A DNA stretch of 64,000 nucleotides from Sinanaerobacter sp. ZZT-01 (GCF_035621135.1 NZ_CP141728.1:1178001-1242000), one strand, 5' to 3'; positions 27,956 to 37,532 are shown, counted from the first letter of the stretch. Notes: generated by a model from the letters alone, not told the origin. Program-made: numbers and translations.

Positions 27956-28837
27956 ATGAAACAACGAAAAACTATTTTAATTTTGACTCTCACAATTTTG
28001 CTTATTAGTGCTTCTATCAGCGGCTGCGGCTCCCAAAACACTTCCGCACCGAATGAAGATGGAAATGACGCTGCAAACAATCAAACCGCACGCACTCTAG
28101 ATGAAATCAAAGAAAGCGGTAAAATCACCATTGGCGTATTCAGCGATAAAGCTCCGTTTGGCTATGTCGACGAAAATGGAAAGTATCAAGGCTACGATGT
28201 CTATTTCGCCAATAGAATCGGGCAAGACTTAAATGTAGATGTAGAGTATGTTTCCTTAGAGCCTGCAAGCCGTGTTGAGTACCTGAAAACCGGAAAAGTC
28301 GACATTGTTCTCGCCAACTTTACCGTAACAGAAGACCGCTCTAAGCAAGTTGATTTTGCACTTCCTTATATGAAGGTGGCACTGGGAGTCGTCTCTCCTG
28401 ACAACGCAGTGATCCGCGATGCAGACTCTTTAAACGGAAAAACACTGATTGTCTGCAAGGGCACGACAGCAGAAACCTATTTTGAAAAAAACTATCCAGA
28501 CATAAAGCTCCAGAAATACGATCAATACGCCGACGCTTATAATGCTTTGCTGGACGGACGCGGAGATGCTTTTTCCACAGATAATACTGAAGTCCTTGCC
28601 TGGGCACTCAACACCGGAGGCTATACCGTCGGTATTGAATCACTTGGAGAGATCGATACCATCGCACCGGCTGTACAAAAAGGAAATGAGACCCTTCTCC
28701 AATGGCTGAATGATGAGATTAAATCACTAGGAGAAGAGAATTTCTTCCACAAAAACTACGATGAAACACTTGCTCCTGTTTATGGCAGTACCGCAAACGC
28801 AGATTCTTTGGTTGTAGAAGGTGGTATCGTCGACTAG
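27956..28837 (+). CDS. Amino-acid ABC transporter substrate-binding lipoprotein
   Basis: The 293-residue protein has a lipoprotein signal peptide with lipobox SISGC (cysteine at about residue 24). A type II periplasmic-binding fold follows: IKESGKITIGVFSDKAPFGYVDENG at its start, YQGYDVYFANRIGQDL and DIVLANFTVTEDRSKQVDFA (here listed as separate short motifs). This is family 3 (polar amino acids). In Gram-positives it is anchored to the outer membrane face and feeds the two permeases upstream. The third of three clustered ATG codons (27956) has the best spacing to AAGAAGG. Confidence 0.93.
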   Translation: MKQRKTILILTLTILLISASISGCGSQNTSAPNEDGNDAANNQTARTLDEIKESGKITIGVFSDKAPFGYVDENGKYQGYDVYFANRIGQDLNVDVEYVSLEPASRVEYLKTGKVDIVLANFTVTEDRSKQVDFALPYMKVALGVVSPDNAVIRDADSLNGKTLIVCKGTTAETYFEKNYPDIKLQKYDQYADAYNALLDGRGDAFSTDNTEVLAWALNTGGYTVGIESLGEIDTIAPAVQKGNETLLQWLNDEIKSLGEENFFHKNYDETLAPVYGSTANADSLVVEGGIVD

Positions 28838-28902
28838 CAGCCTAAAATAATATCGCACCCAGTCAACAGGCAGGTGGTTGAAAGAAAAAGGAGTCATCTT
28901 TT

Positions 28903-30048
28903 ATGCAGATTTATATGGATCATGCCGCTACAACAAAATTAAGCGAAACTGCACTGAGCGCCATGCTGCCTTATATGAGAGAATATTATGGAAATCCATC
29001 CAGTCTCCATGGTGCCGGTATGCAAACCGCTCATGCCGTTTATTCAGCCAGGTCTACGATAGCCAATTTGCTTGGATGTACCCCTCGTGAATTATATTTT
29101 ACGGCGAGTGGTAGCGAATCTGACAATCAGGCGCTATTTTCTGCTGCCGCATGGGGCAAAGCGCACGGAAGGCAACATATCATCACATCTGCTTTCGAAC
29201 ACCCGGCAGTTTTGCGTACTTTAGAATATTTAGAGACGCAAGGTTTTACCGTCACCCGCCTGCCGATTTCAAAGGATGGGCTCATCCTTACCAGCCAAAT
29301 AGAGCAGACGTTGCAGACTGACACAGCCTTGGTCAGCGTTATGACCGTCAACAATGAAATTGGGACGATTCAGCCTGTTTCTGAAATCGGTGCTCTGTGC
29401 CGCCGCCACGGCGTCCTGTTTCATACGGATGCGATTCAAGCTGCCGGAGCACTTCCCATTTCTGTGGATGAAATACAGGCAGACTTATTATCCGTCTCTG
29501 CACATAAATTTTATGGCCCGAAGGGTATCGGACTCCTTTATGTCCGAGAAGGCATTCCTCCTGTTTCTGTGATCCGCGGCGGTAATCAAGAGCGAGGAAA
29601 CCGTGCCGGAACAGAAAATGTTTCGGCTATCGTAGGAATGGCTGCCGCTTTTACAGAGGCTGCTGCTCAAATGCATGAAACCAATATTCATCTAACTGCT
29701 TTGAGAAAGCATCTGATCGAGAGACTAAAGGACATTCCCAAAGTGCATTTTATCGGTGAACAGGCAACTTGTGTTCCGGGAATCGTAAATGTTTGTTTTG
29801 AGGGAGTGGAAAACGAAATGCTCCTTCTTCTTTTATCAAAAGACGGAATCTGTGTATCAGCAGGCTCAGCCTGTGCCTCGGGTGCTTTGGAAACAAGCCA
29901 TGTGCTACGTTCCATGAATCTTCCAACGCACCTTCTAAAAACCGCTGTCCGGTTTTCGTTCGGACGTGATAATACCTTAGAAGAAGTCAACATTGCAACC
30001 GCTTATGTAAAAAAAGCGGTATTGAAGTTAAGAAAGGATCTCCTATGA
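28903..30048 (+). CDS. Cysteine desulfurase (NifS/IscS type)
   Basis: The 381-residue PLP enzyme moves sulfur from cysteine to an active-site cysteine. The N-terminal MDHAATTKLSETAL, the PLP lysine in SVSAHKFYGPKGIG (about residue 202) and the catalytic Cys in SAGSACASGALE (about residue 323) are present. It overlaps mnmA by four bases (ATGA), so its likely job is to supply persulfide for tRNA 2-thiouridine. A wider role in Fe-S assembly cannot be excluded. Confidence 0.93.
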   Translation: MQIYMDHAATTKLSETALSAMLPYMREYYGNPSSLHGAGMQTAHAVYSARSTIANLLGCTPRELYFTASGSESDNQALFSAAAWGKAHGRQHIITSAFEHPAVLRTLEYLETQGFTVTRLPISKDGLILTSQIEQTLQTDTALVSVMTVNNEIGTIQPVSEIGALCRRHGVLFHTDAIQAAGALPISVDEIQADLLSVSAHKFYGPKGIGLLYVREGIPPVSVIRGGNQERGNRAGTENVSAIVGMAAAFTEAAAQMHETNIHLTALRKHLIERLKDIPKVHFIGEQATCVPGIVNVCFEGVENEMLLLLLSKDGICVSAGSACASGALETSHVLRSMNLPTHLLKTAVRFSFGRDNTLEEVNIATAYVKKAVLKLRKDLL

Positions 30049-31121
30049 AAAAAGTATTGATTGCAATGAGCGGCGGCGTGGACTCCAGTGTCGCCGCTTA
30101 TTTATTGAAAATGCAAGGATATGATTGCATCGGTGTAACTATGAAACTGTATGAAAACAAAGCTGCCGTTCAAAAATGCTCCAATACCTGCTGCAGCATA
30201 GAAGATATTGAAGATGCCAAAAGTGTAGCTTACCAGCTCGATATTCCACATCATGTATTTAACTTCACTGCTGATTTTAAAACCCATGTTATACAAAAAT
30301 TTGCAGATGCCTATGAGAAAGGTCTGACTCCAAACCCTTGCATTGACTGCAATCGTTATCTGAAATTCGATCACCTTCTTCATCGTGCATTGCAGTTAGG
30401 CTGTGATTATATTGCAACCGGTCACTATGCTCAGATCATTTCAGACAGTTTAGAACAGCGTTTCCTCTTAAAAAAAGCGGTTGACCAAAATAAGGATCAA
30501 AGCTACGTCCTGTATTCTATGACGCAAAACCAGCTTTCGCATACCCTTCTTCCTTTGGGAACACTCTGCAAAGATGAAGTGCGTTCTATTGCAGAAAAGC
30601 AAGGCTTCTTTAATGCCCATAAGCGTGACAGTCAGGATATTTGTTTTGTCCCTGACGGAGACTATGCCCAATTTCTACGGGGTTACACGAAAAAAAACTA
30701 TCCTAAGGGCAATTTTATAAGTACGGATGGACAAGTACTAGGTACACATAGAGGTATCATTCACTATACTATAGGGCAACGCAAAGGACTTGGAATTTCA
30801 GCACTTCATCCTTTATATGTTCAAAAAAAATCTCTTTCCGACAATACCATCACACTTTGTGAGGAGACCGACCTTTACACCGCCTCCTTTCAGGCAGAAG
30901 ATTTTAATTTAATCAGCGATCTGGATTTGAACTTGCCCTTTCGCGCAAACGTACGCATCCGCTATCATCAACAGGAACAGCCCGCAACAATAACACCGCT
31001 TAATGAGAGAACCTTACACATTCAATTCGACACGCCTCAGCGTGCCATCACCTCAGGTCAGGCTGCGGTACTGTATCAAGGAGACCTTCTTATCGGCGGA
31101 GGTACAATCCTTACGTATTAA
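30045..31121 (+). CDS. mnmA: tRNA-specific 2-thiouridylase MnmA
   Basis: The 358-residue enzyme thiolates U34 of tRNA-Lys, Glu and Gln. Visible are the PP-loop SGGVDSSVAAYLL, the catalytic cysteine in NPCIDCNRYLKF (about residue 99) and the partner cysteine in SQDICFVPDG (about residue 199). ATGHYAQI and HYTIGQRKGLGI are also diagnostic. Length is normal. Translation is coupled to the upstream cysteine desulfurase by a 4-base overlap. Confidence 0.95.
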   Translation: MKKVLIAMSGGVDSSVAAYLLKMQGYDCIGVTMKLYENKAAVQKCSNTCCSIEDIEDAKSVAYQLDIPHHVFNFTADFKTHVIQKFADAYEKGLTPNPCIDCNRYLKFDHLLHRALQLGCDYIATGHYAQIISDSLEQRFLLKKAVDQNKDQSYVLYSMTQNQLSHTLLPLGTLCKDEVRSIAEKQGFFNAHKRDSQDICFVPDGDYAQFLRGYTKKNYPKGNFISTDGQVLGTHRGIIHYTIGQRKGLGISALHPLYVQKKSLSDNTITLCEETDLYTASFQAEDFNLISDLDLNLPFRANVRIRYHQQEQPATITPLNERTLHIQFDTPQRAITSGQAAVLYQGDLLIGGGTILTY

Positions 31122-31297
31122 AAAGCTGATTGTGAACTGTGAAAGGACAAACTGCTTGGTATTTTCTCACTTTCTTTTTTCTTTATTATATTTTTCTTGT
31201 TTTTTTTCTTCCTGTCCGCTATACTGAGTGCATATATTAGGTCTTTATGCTGATTTTTCAATATTGAGGGCACGCTTTCAAACTGTATTCCGCTATA

Positions 31298-31332
31298 AAA
31301 GCTCTGTGGCATTTTTCCTTCCGCAGAGCTTT
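31298..31332 (+). terminator. Hairpin in the 306-base gap after mnmA
   Basis: A 12-bp stem AAAGCTCTGTGG (31298-31309) pairs with 31321-31332 (one G-U pair) around an 11-base loop. The T tract after it is weak, so it may be an attenuator of the next gene rather than a classical terminator. The rest of 31122-31427 is T-rich and shows no gene. Confidence 0.5.
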
Positions 31333-31427
31333 CCGAATATATAAGATATCATTTACTATTTATTTTTTATTCTTACATAGCTAAAACATTACTTTTTATA
31401 TGAAGCAATTAAATTTGGGAGAAATAT

Positions 31428-32105
31428 ATGAACAAACAAAAACTTAAAAGGATTTTACGGTTGTTGTTGGGTCTTTTTCTATATGCGCTGGGAACTGTTT
31501 TTATCATGCGCGCCGATTTGGGCTACGGTCCATGGGAGGTCTTCCAGGCCGGACTGACAAATGTACTTCCGATTACGATTGGGCAATCTACCATATTGGT
31601 CAGTGTCGTCATCGTTTTGGCTGACCTCTTTTTTAAGGAGAAAATTGGAATTGGTACTTTACTTAACATGCTTTTGATTGGCTTGTTTATGGACTGGATT
31701 TTAGCGTCTGGCTTTATCCCCTTGGGTACTTTTCTTTTGGGGAAAGGCGTATTACTCGTATCCGGGCTTTTTATTATTGCTTTTGGAAGTTATTTTTACA
31801 TTGGCTCTGGCTTCGGCGCCGGTCCAAGGGATTCTCTCATGGTCTCGATCCGTCGTCACACAGGTCTGCCAGTCGGGATCAGTCGATTCATTCTCGAATT
31901 TTCGGCAGCCGCAGCTGGCTATCTACTGGGCGGCCCATTAGGTCTTGGCACGGTTATCACTGCATTTGGAATAGGCATCTGCATTCAAATTGTCTTTCAT
32001 TTCTTTTCTTTTGAGACAACACAAATTGTACATGAGGACTTAGCAGAAACATTCCACCTTCGCTCTAAATCTGATTCGGAAACGGAAGAACTTGAAGATA
32101 ACTAG
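31428..32105 (+). CDS. YczE/YyaS/YitT-like integral membrane protein
   Basis: The 225-residue membrane protein has about five to six TM helices. The MRADLGYGPWEVFQAGL segment near residue 28 and SGFGAGPRDSLMVSIRRHTG near residue 128 are hallmarks of the YczE family, whose best known member is linked to surfactin production in Bacillus but whose mechanism is unknown. GGGAG lies before the ATG. It converges on the next, minus-strand gene with a one-base gap. Confidence 0.85.
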   Translation: MNKQKLKRILRLLLGLFLYALGTVFIMRADLGYGPWEVFQAGLTNVLPITIGQSTILVSVVIVLADLFFKEKIGIGTLLNMLLIGLFMDWILASGFIPLGTFLLGKGVLLVSGLFIIAFGSYFYIGSGFGAGPRDSLMVSIRRHTGLPVGISRFILEFSAAAAGYLLGGPLGLGTVITAFGIGICIQIVFHFFSFETTQIVHEDLAETFHLRSKSDSETEELEDN

Positions 32106-32106
32106 A

Positions 32107-32490
32107 TCAATGGATATTATTTTTAATTTTTCTGCTGAGGAAGAAGATCGGAATACATAAAAAGAACCACAGGGCAGAAAATAAAATACAGATTTGTCCG
32201 AAAAGATGCATAGGTAATGCAGAATAGTCCCAGACATTCCAACGGAACCAAAGGTTCACAATGCATCCAACAATAAATTCCACCCCGGTAATCACAGCAG
32301 CACCCAGCAGGCACCGTTTCCAAAGTGCAATATTTTGAAAATGCTCATTGATACTATATAAAAAGCAAAAACAAACTCCTCCTGTTAAAACCATCGTCCA
32401 ATGTGTATATCCTCGAAAGGCAATTTCCAGTGTGCTGTAACCAATTGCCCCGATTAGAAATAAGATTCCATATTGCGTTTGACTTTTCAT
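32107..32490 (-). CDS. CmpB-type putative ABC transporter membrane protein
   Basis: The 127-residue protein has four TM helices. GYSTLEIAFRGYTHWTM near the start and the WDYSALPMHLFGQIC motif near residue 88 match the short ABC_trans_CmpB family, called type IV ABC permeases in databases but without proven transport. No ATPase is adjacent. It stands alone on the minus strand. Confidence 0.7.
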   Translation of the reverse strand: MKSQTQYGILFLIGAIGYSTLEIAFRGYTHWTMVLTGGVCFCFLYSINEHFQNIALWKRCLLGAAVITGVEFIVGCIVNLWFRWNVWDYSALPMHLFGQICILFSALWFFLCIPIFFLSRKIKNNIH

Positions 32491-32560
32491 TTCGGCTCTT
32501 TCCTTTCATAATTTTTTTAATTTATCCAATACTTATTGTCTCTCATTTTTGCAATAGAAA

Positions 32561-32589
32561 ACCCCGCATCCTTCAAAAAAATGCAGGGT
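32561..32589 (-). terminator. Terminator of the SDR gene
   Basis: A 9-bp stem (with one G-U pair in the minus-strand RNA) and an 11-base loop is followed by TTTTCT, about 45 bases after the stop codon at 32636. Confidence 0.65.
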
Positions 32590-32635
32590 ATTTGTGGTAG
32601 TTCATTAAAAAAATTCTAGAAAAAAATTAAAATTG

Positions 32636-33382
32636 TTAACCGATTACAAAACCGCCATTTACTCCTAGAACCTGACCGGTTATAAAAGATGCTTTTTCAG
32701 AACTCAGAAATAAGATAGCTTTTGCAATTTCCTGAGCACTCCCCATGCGCATCAACGGAGTCTCTTCACAGAGAACCTGTTTTATTTCTCCCGAAACACT
32801 TTTCATCATATCCGTCTCAATGACACCCGGTGCAATGCAATTGACACGAATGTTACTTGGTCCAAGTTCTTTTGCCAATGCTTTTGTCAATCCGATTAAT
32901 GCTGCTTTGCTTGCAGAATAATGCACCTCACAGCTTGCTCCAACTTGTCCCCACATGGAGGATACATTCACAATGCTCCCGCTCTTACTAGAGATCATAT
33001 CCTCAAGTGCGCATTGTGTACAGAAGAATGCACCTTTACAATGTATGTCAAACATCTGATCCCATTCTTGTTCTGTCATGTCTGTAAAGAGACGAAACTG
33101 AGAAATCCCCGCATTATTTACTAAAGCATCAACCTTTCCAAAAGTAGCTCTCGCTTTTGAAAACATTTGCTTTACCTCTTCTTGCTTCGTTACATCAGCC
33201 TGAATCGCCTGTACAGAAAAGCCTTTTTCTAGAAGAGAGGCTTCCAATCTTTTTGCTTCAACTTCACTTTTATGATAACCGATCACAACCTGCCATCCTT
33301 CTTCTGCGAAAATCTCTGCACAGGCTTTCCCGATCCCTCTGCTTGCTCCCGTAATAATTATTGTATTTTTATAATCTCCCAT
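32636..33382 (-). CDS. Short-chain dehydrogenase/reductase (FabG-like or YmfI-like)
   Basis: The 248-residue SDR has the NAD(P) motif ITGASRGIGKA, NNAGIS, the catalytic Ser in IVNVSSMWGQVGASCEVHYS, the YxxxK in YSASKAALIG, and the C-terminal FITGQVLGVNGGFVIG typical of 3-oxoacyl-ACP reductases. The MWGQVGASCEVHYSASKA variant is also seen in proteins named elongation factor P 5-aminopentanone reductase (YmfI). It stands alone, away from fatty-acid genes, so a YmfI-like or other role is as likely as fatty-acid synthesis. Confidence 0.85.
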   Translation of the reverse strand: MGDYKNTIIITGASRGIGKACAEIFAEEGWQVVIGYHKSEVEAKRLEASLLEKGFSVQAIQADVTKQEEVKQMFSKARATFGKVDALVNNAGISQFRLFTDMTEQEWDQMFDIHCKGAFFCTQCALEDMISSKSGSIVNVSSMWGQVGASCEVHYSASKAALIGLTKALAKELGPSNIRVNCIAPGVIETDMMKSVSGEIKQVLCEETPLMRMGSAQEIAKAILFLSSEKASFITGQVLGVNGGFVIG

Positions 33383-33529
33383 ACATTTTCCTTCATCTTT
33401 CTTCTCATTTCACAGGCTTCAATCGTTTTCTTCTCTGCTCTTTATTTTAATCATTTTGCCCTGTCTTTTATCTTTCATTCCTCTTACTTTTTTGATTCAG
33501 TATATCATATTTAAGGGGTACTTGCAGGG

Positions 33530-33558
33530 TTGAATTTCAACTATGAGAGGTATATAAT
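33530..33558 (+). promoter_or_regulatory. Predicted promoter of alr
   Basis: TTGAAT (33530-33535), a 17-base spacer and a perfect TATAAT (33553-33558) place the transcript start near 33565. This rules out in-frame ATG codons upstream of it and supports the alr start at 33602. Confidence 0.65.
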
Positions 33559-33601
33559 TGAGTCATTGTGTAAGCTTTATAAAAGAAAGGACGTATATAT
33601 C

Positions 33602-34735
33602 ATGTATAAGGGAGCTCTGAGACCAGCTTGGGCAGAAATTAATTTAAGTAACTTGGATTATAATATCAAACAAATTAAAGCAAAAGCAAACGGCCGTGAT
33701 CTGATTGGTGTCATTAAAGCCGATGCTTATGGGCATGGTTCCGTTGAAGTCGCAAAAGTGCTTCAAGAAAATGGTGTGACTACCTTTGCCATCGCCACTT
33801 TACAGGAAGCCATTACGTTACGTGAAGCAGGATACAAAGAAGCGATTATCATGCTTGGATTGACTCCGGACATGTATGCCGATACCATCATTGATTATGA
33901 TATTACTCCTGTAACCTGTTCCTTTGAAAATGCAAAGGCAATTTCCGATGCAGCTGCTGCAAAAGGAAAAACCGTAGAAGGTTTAATTGCTGTAGACACC
34001 GGAATGGGGAGAATCGGCTATCAACCTTATGATGAGGATGCTATTTCGGATGTCGTGAAAATCAATCAACTATCCAACTTCAAAATCAAAGGTATCTTCT
34101 CTCATTTTTCAACTGCGGATGCTTTAGACAAAACCTATACAAAATCCCAGGAAAAAAAGTATGCTGATTTCTATGATGCACTGATAAAAGCCGGTTTGAA
34201 AGTTCCATTTCGTACTTTAGCAAATAGTGCTGCCATCATGGAAGTTCCGACCGCACATTACGATGCAGTACGCCCCGGCATCATCCTATACGGACTTTAT
34301 CCATCTGATGAAGTGGATCGAAAAGAGCTTTCTATTAAACCAGTTATGTCTGTAAAGGCAAACATTATACATCTGAAAAGAGTTGGGAATGATTTTTCTG
34401 TAGGCTATGGAAGACGTTTTGTATCAGAACGGGAAAGTCTGATTGCCACTTTGGCGCTTGGTTATGCAGACGGCTATCCCCGCCCATATTCTAAGGACGC
34501 AAAGGTCATTGTAAACGGCGTATTCGCACCGATTGCAGGAAATATCTGCATGGATCAATGCATGGTAGATGTAACAGATGTTCCGAATGTCAAGCTGGGT
34601 GATGAATGCATCATTATGGGAACAGATGGAACCAATACCATTTTGGCTGATGACATTGCGAATGCAACCGGAACCATTAATTATGAAATAGCCTGTGCGT
34701 TCGGACAGAGGCTTCCAAAAGTATATGTAAAATAA
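33602..34735 (+). CDS. alr: Alanine racemase
   Basis: The 377-residue PLP enzyme makes D-alanine for peptidoglycan. The N-terminal PAWAEINLSNLDYNIKQI, the PLP lysine in IGVIKADAYGHG (about residue 40), VDTGMGRIG, and the second catalytic tyrosine with AGNICMDQCMVDVTD (about residue 315) are in place. The start at 33602 (MYKGALRPAW) has AAAGGA upstream and lies just downstream of the predicted promoter. The gene is monocistronic, followed by a terminator. Confidence 0.95.
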   Translation: MYKGALRPAWAEINLSNLDYNIKQIKAKANGRDLIGVIKADAYGHGSVEVAKVLQENGVTTFAIATLQEAITLREAGYKEAIIMLGLTPDMYADTIIDYDITPVTCSFENAKAISDAAAAKGKTVEGLIAVDTGMGRIGYQPYDEDAISDVVKINQLSNFKIKGIFSHFSTADALDKTYTKSQEKKYADFYDALIKAGLKVPFRTLANSAAIMEVPTAHYDAVRPGIILYGLYPSDEVDRKELSIKPVMSVKANIIHLKRVGNDFSVGYGRRFVSERESLIATLALGYADGYPRPYSKDAKVIVNGVFAPIAGNICMDQCMVDVTDVPNVKLGDECIIMGTDGTNTILADDIANATGTINYEIACAFGQRLPKVYVK

Positions 34736-34804
34736 AAACAGCAAGAAACAATCGACTATAAAAAAGTATTATTTGTAAACGCTTATGTATCTTGACAGAA
34801 AAAT

Positions 34805-34843
34805 AAGGAACTGACTCAATCCATTTGAACGCAGTTCCTTTTT
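34805..34843 (+). terminator. Terminator of alr
   Basis: A 9-bp stem AAGGAACTG (34805-34813) with CAGTTCCTT (34832-34840) is followed by T residues. Confidence 0.75.
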
Positions 34844-34884
34844 GATTCGCTTCAACTTGAAACAGTGGAAAACGGAGGATAAAA

Positions 34885-35367
34885 ATGAAACACCTTTTTT
34901 TCTATGAAACGGAATTAGGAATCATTGGCTTCGCCGAGAACGGAAGAGCCATCACAAATGTTATTTTCGGAAAGCATTTTAATAACACCGATTATGAGGA
35001 AGTAGAAACACCTCTTTTGAAAGAGGCTGCAAAACAGCTAAACGAATATCTTGCTAAAGAAAGAGAACTATTTGATTTGCCTTATACCGCAGCAGGTACT
35101 CCATTCCAGCACAGTGTCTGGGATGCTTTAAAAACCATCCCTTACGGGCAAACCTGCACCTATCTTGATATTGCCAAGCAGATCGGAAAGCCAAAGGCTT
35201 GCCGAGCTGTAGGCATGGCTAACAATAAAAATCCACTTCCTATTCTTATCCCCTGTCACAGGGTAATTGGAAGCAGCGGAAAACTTGTCGGATACGGGGG
35301 CGGTATGGATATAAAAAAGGCATTACTGGCATTAGAAAAAAGTAAAGGAGATATAATCGAAATTTAA
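34885..35367 (+). CDS. ogt: Methylated-DNA--protein-cysteine methyltransferase
   Basis: The 160-residue suicide enzyme removes O6-methylguanine adducts. The active-site PCHRV is intact in ILIPCHRVIGSSGKLVGY, with the upstream HTH segment (YGQTCTYLDIAKQIGKPKA) that binds DNA. Length is normal for Ogt without an Ada domain. GGAGG precedes the ATG. The final codons (residues from about MDIKKALLALEK) have a degenerate second copy at 37668-37702, on the other side of the blaR1-blaI pair. Confidence 0.93.
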   Translation: MKHLFFYETELGIIGFAENGRAITNVIFGKHFNNTDYEEVETPLLKEAAKQLNEYLAKERELFDLPYTAAGTPFQHSVWDALKTIPYGQTCTYLDIAKQIGKPKACRAVGMANNKNPLPILIPCHRVIGSSGKLVGYGGGMDIKKALLALEKSKGDIIEI

Positions 35368-35395
35368 ATACAACCTGTAAATAATTAAAAACAAT

Positions 35396-35432
35396 GGTCT
35401 TCTATGATAAAATTAAATTATCGTAGAAGACT
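35396..35432. terminator. Terminator between ogt and blaR1
   Basis: A 14-bp stem (35396-35409 with 35419-35432, allowing G-U pairs) has a 9-base AT loop. It sits between the convergent ogt and BlaR1-type genes. Confidence 0.7.
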
Positions 35433-35445
35433 ATTTATATATTCT

Positions 35446-37125
35446 TTATTTTATATCTATAGATACCCACTTTATAATAATGTCTAGAGAGCCCGGGCAG
35501 AATAAATAGAAATTATACGCTCCATTCTCCGGTATTTCAAGCTCTATTTCTTTCTCCCCATCTTCTGAAATTGTAAACTCGCTCTGTCGCTCATCATCTA
35601 TCTCAAATATCTTAATATTACTGCATTCTTCATCCTTCAAATATCCAAATCTAAGGACGCCCCTGTTAGAATATTTCCTTCCAAATTTATCTGTAAGCGA
35701 TCCAAATCTTTCTACATCTGCATATATGTGCAGCTTTACGATATCTCCCTTCTTTAATTTCCACGGTTCACCAGAATCACTTGAATAGATCGCTCTTTCT
35801 CCATTTCCCAGCACATGCGGCTCTATGCAGTTATTTACCGTATTAAAATACGAATCAAATTGTGATAAGTCAAAATCAGATTGTAAAACTTGCTCCGGCG
35901 GTTCCATCCCTGCTAATGCATATACTTCATAAATATCATAATCCCCATTTTCATCTGCGACGAGAGCGGCTAACTCATCAAAGTTATCTACATCTTTATA
36001 TGGGACATTCTTATGTTCTGTAAGCCGTACTTTTCTAGCGGCAGCTTTATCCGCGATTGTCTTTTCTAACAGCTGCTGATACTCCGGACTTTCAAAGTTC
36101 GGCACATTGTGATCATTCGCATACGCAAATGCACTGATCGCCACTAGAATTGCCAAGGCTCCTAAAAAATAAATTTTCCCTTTCTTTTTCTTGCTGCTGA
36201 AAATATTTTTAAACCGCTCCTCCATCGTCTTTTTATCGCTCCCCATGCACGCGAATAGCATGCCTTTTACTTGCATATGATTTATGATTTCCTCCATGAT
36301 CACATCGCTGTAGTCTGCTTTGAATTTTTGGTCTTTCCCCTCGATGGCATCTCTGTCACAGCACATTTCCATATCCTTTCCAGCAGTCCTTACCATTAGA
36401 TGAATCAGAGGGTTATACCAGTGTAAAATAAGCGTCGCTATAAACAGTGCCTTGTATCGCAAATCGTTACGCAGATAATGAGTTACCTCATGGGTTATAA
36501 TGATTTTCAAATCTTCCGTTGTATACTCCCTTTTGGGAATAAAGATCGCTGACTTGAAAATTCCGACAATCATAGGTGATGAAATTCCAGTGCATTGATA
36601 TACAGGCAAGGGTTTCTTTCTTTTATGTTTCAGTAAAATTACCGCCTGAATTTGATCGATGCTGACATTTTCAATCAGCTCGCTATGCTTCTTAATACCT
36701 CTGACAAAGTGCAAATAGACTCCAATTAAATAAAAGGCTGCCAGGCAGGCGCCGATACTCCAAATAGCTGGAATCCACTGAGGGCCTGCATCAATCAATC
36801 TTTCCCAGATTGAAGCCTGCTGATTCTCTGCAATCGTTTGAAAGCTGGCCATTTCATATGGAACAGTAGTCACTGCTGTGACACTACTTTTAATACTCGC
36901 TGTCACGCTGCTTTGAGCTTGCTCATTACCAATCAGCCAGCGCAGAATAAATCCTGCCGGTATAATCAAAAATGCCATGAACACTTTCCAGACATCTAAA
37001 CGCCAGCCGGGCTGATACCTTTTATTTAATGATGGTGAAACGAGGAATACGCACAAGATTAAAATTGATATGATTCCTCCCATTAATAAAGTATTGTAAA
37101 ATACAATATTAATCATGCGTATCAC
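35446..37125 (-). CDS. BlaR1/MecR1-type M56 zinc metalloprotease sensor, non-PBP sensor domain
   Basis: The 559-residue membrane protein has four TM helices: three N-terminal (about 8-28, 42-64, 125-145) and one near 318-335. The cytoplasmic M56 protease domain lies between TM3 and TM4 with zinc motif HEVTH in IITHEVTHYLRNDLRYK (about residue 212) and the conserved MVRTAGKDMEMCCDRDAIEG. The extracytoplasmic C-terminus (about 340-559) is not a penicillin-binding domain: no SxxK/SxN/KTG set is seen, and it is a beta-rich sequence. It should cleave or inactivate the BlaI repressor in response to an unknown signal. It overlaps blaI by 17 bases. Confidence 0.88.
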   Translation of the reverse strand: MIRMINIVFYNTLLMGGIISILILCVFLVSPSLNKRYQPGWRLDVWKVFMAFLIIPAGFILRWLIGNEQAQSSVTASIKSSVTAVTTVPYEMASFQTIAENQQASIWERLIDAGPQWIPAIWSIGACLAAFYLIGVYLHFVRGIKKHSELIENVSIDQIQAVILLKHKRKKPLPVYQCTGISSPMIVGIFKSAIFIPKREYTTEDLKIIITHEVTHYLRNDLRYKALFIATLILHWYNPLIHLMVRTAGKDMEMCCDRDAIEGKDQKFKADYSDVIMEEIINHMQVKGMLFACMGSDKKTMEERFKNIFSSKKKKGKIYFLGALAILVAISAFAYANDHNVPNFESPEYQQLLEKTIADKAAARKVRLTEHKNVPYKDVDNFDELAALVADENGDYDIYEVYALAGMEPPEQVLQSDFDLSQFDSYFNTVNNCIEPHVLGNGERAIYSSDSGEPWKLKKGDIVKLHIYADVERFGSLTDKFGRKYSNRGVLRFGYLKDEECSNIKIFEIDDERQSEFTISEDGEKEIELEIPENGAYNFYLFCPGSLDIIIKWVSIDIK

Positions 37126-37489
37126 CTTCCTTCAGTTTTGCAAGAAGTGTCTGTAAGCTGCATATTTCTTGCTCCGTCAGATTATTGCTATCACATACCG
37201 ATGTGACAAATTTTTTTATCGAATTGTCATAAAGATTTTTTAGAATACTTTTCCCTGCAAATGCTTTGTACTCTTCTTCTGTAATAAGAGGGCTATATAC
37301 ATATTCCTTACCCCTACGCTCTATCTTCAAAAATCCACTTTGGCTCAATCGGTTTAAAAAAGTATTGAGAGTTGTTGCCTGCCACTGATTTTCAGATAAC
37401 TTTTTTTGAATTTCGTTTCTTGCCACTGGTCTTTCTTCTTCCCAAATAGCAAGCATTACTTTTAGCTGTGCTTCCGATAAATGCCGCAT
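37109..37489 (-). CDS. BlaI/MecI/CopY family repressor
   Basis: The 126-residue winged-HTH repressor starts RHLSEAQLKVMLAIWEEERP and has RNEIQKKLSENQWQATTLNTFLN as its HTH (listed across residues 20-42) and a C-terminal dimerisation/cleavage part. The start at 37489 has GGAGG upstream; an ATG eight codons earlier lies over that site. It is expected to bind the operator at 37533-37552 in its own promoter and be released when the partner M56 protease senses its signal. Confidence 0.93.
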   Translation of the reverse strand: MRHLSEAQLKVMLAIWEEERPVARNEIQKKLSENQWQATTLNTFLNRLSQSGFLKIERRGKEYVYSPLITEEEYKAFAGKSILKNLYDNSIKKFVTSVCDSNNLTEQEICSLQTLLAKLKEGDTHD

Positions 37490-37532
37490 GATGATCCTCC
37501 TTCTCCCCCTCAAGGCTATCTTTTATTCCTTA

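Noticed and set aside
30102-30383. Antisense frames inside mnmA, metH and cob genes
   Set aside because: They lie opposite well-identified genes, lack ribosome binding sites and show no family motifs.
31118-31312. Minus-strand 64-codon frame after mnmA
   Set aside because: It is a Lys-rich frame over a T-rich non-coding gap, lacks a ribosome binding site and has no family features.
35446-37489. Beta-lactam resistance locus
   Set aside because: The sensor lacks a penicillin-binding domain and there is no beta-lactamase or PBP2a-like gene next to it.
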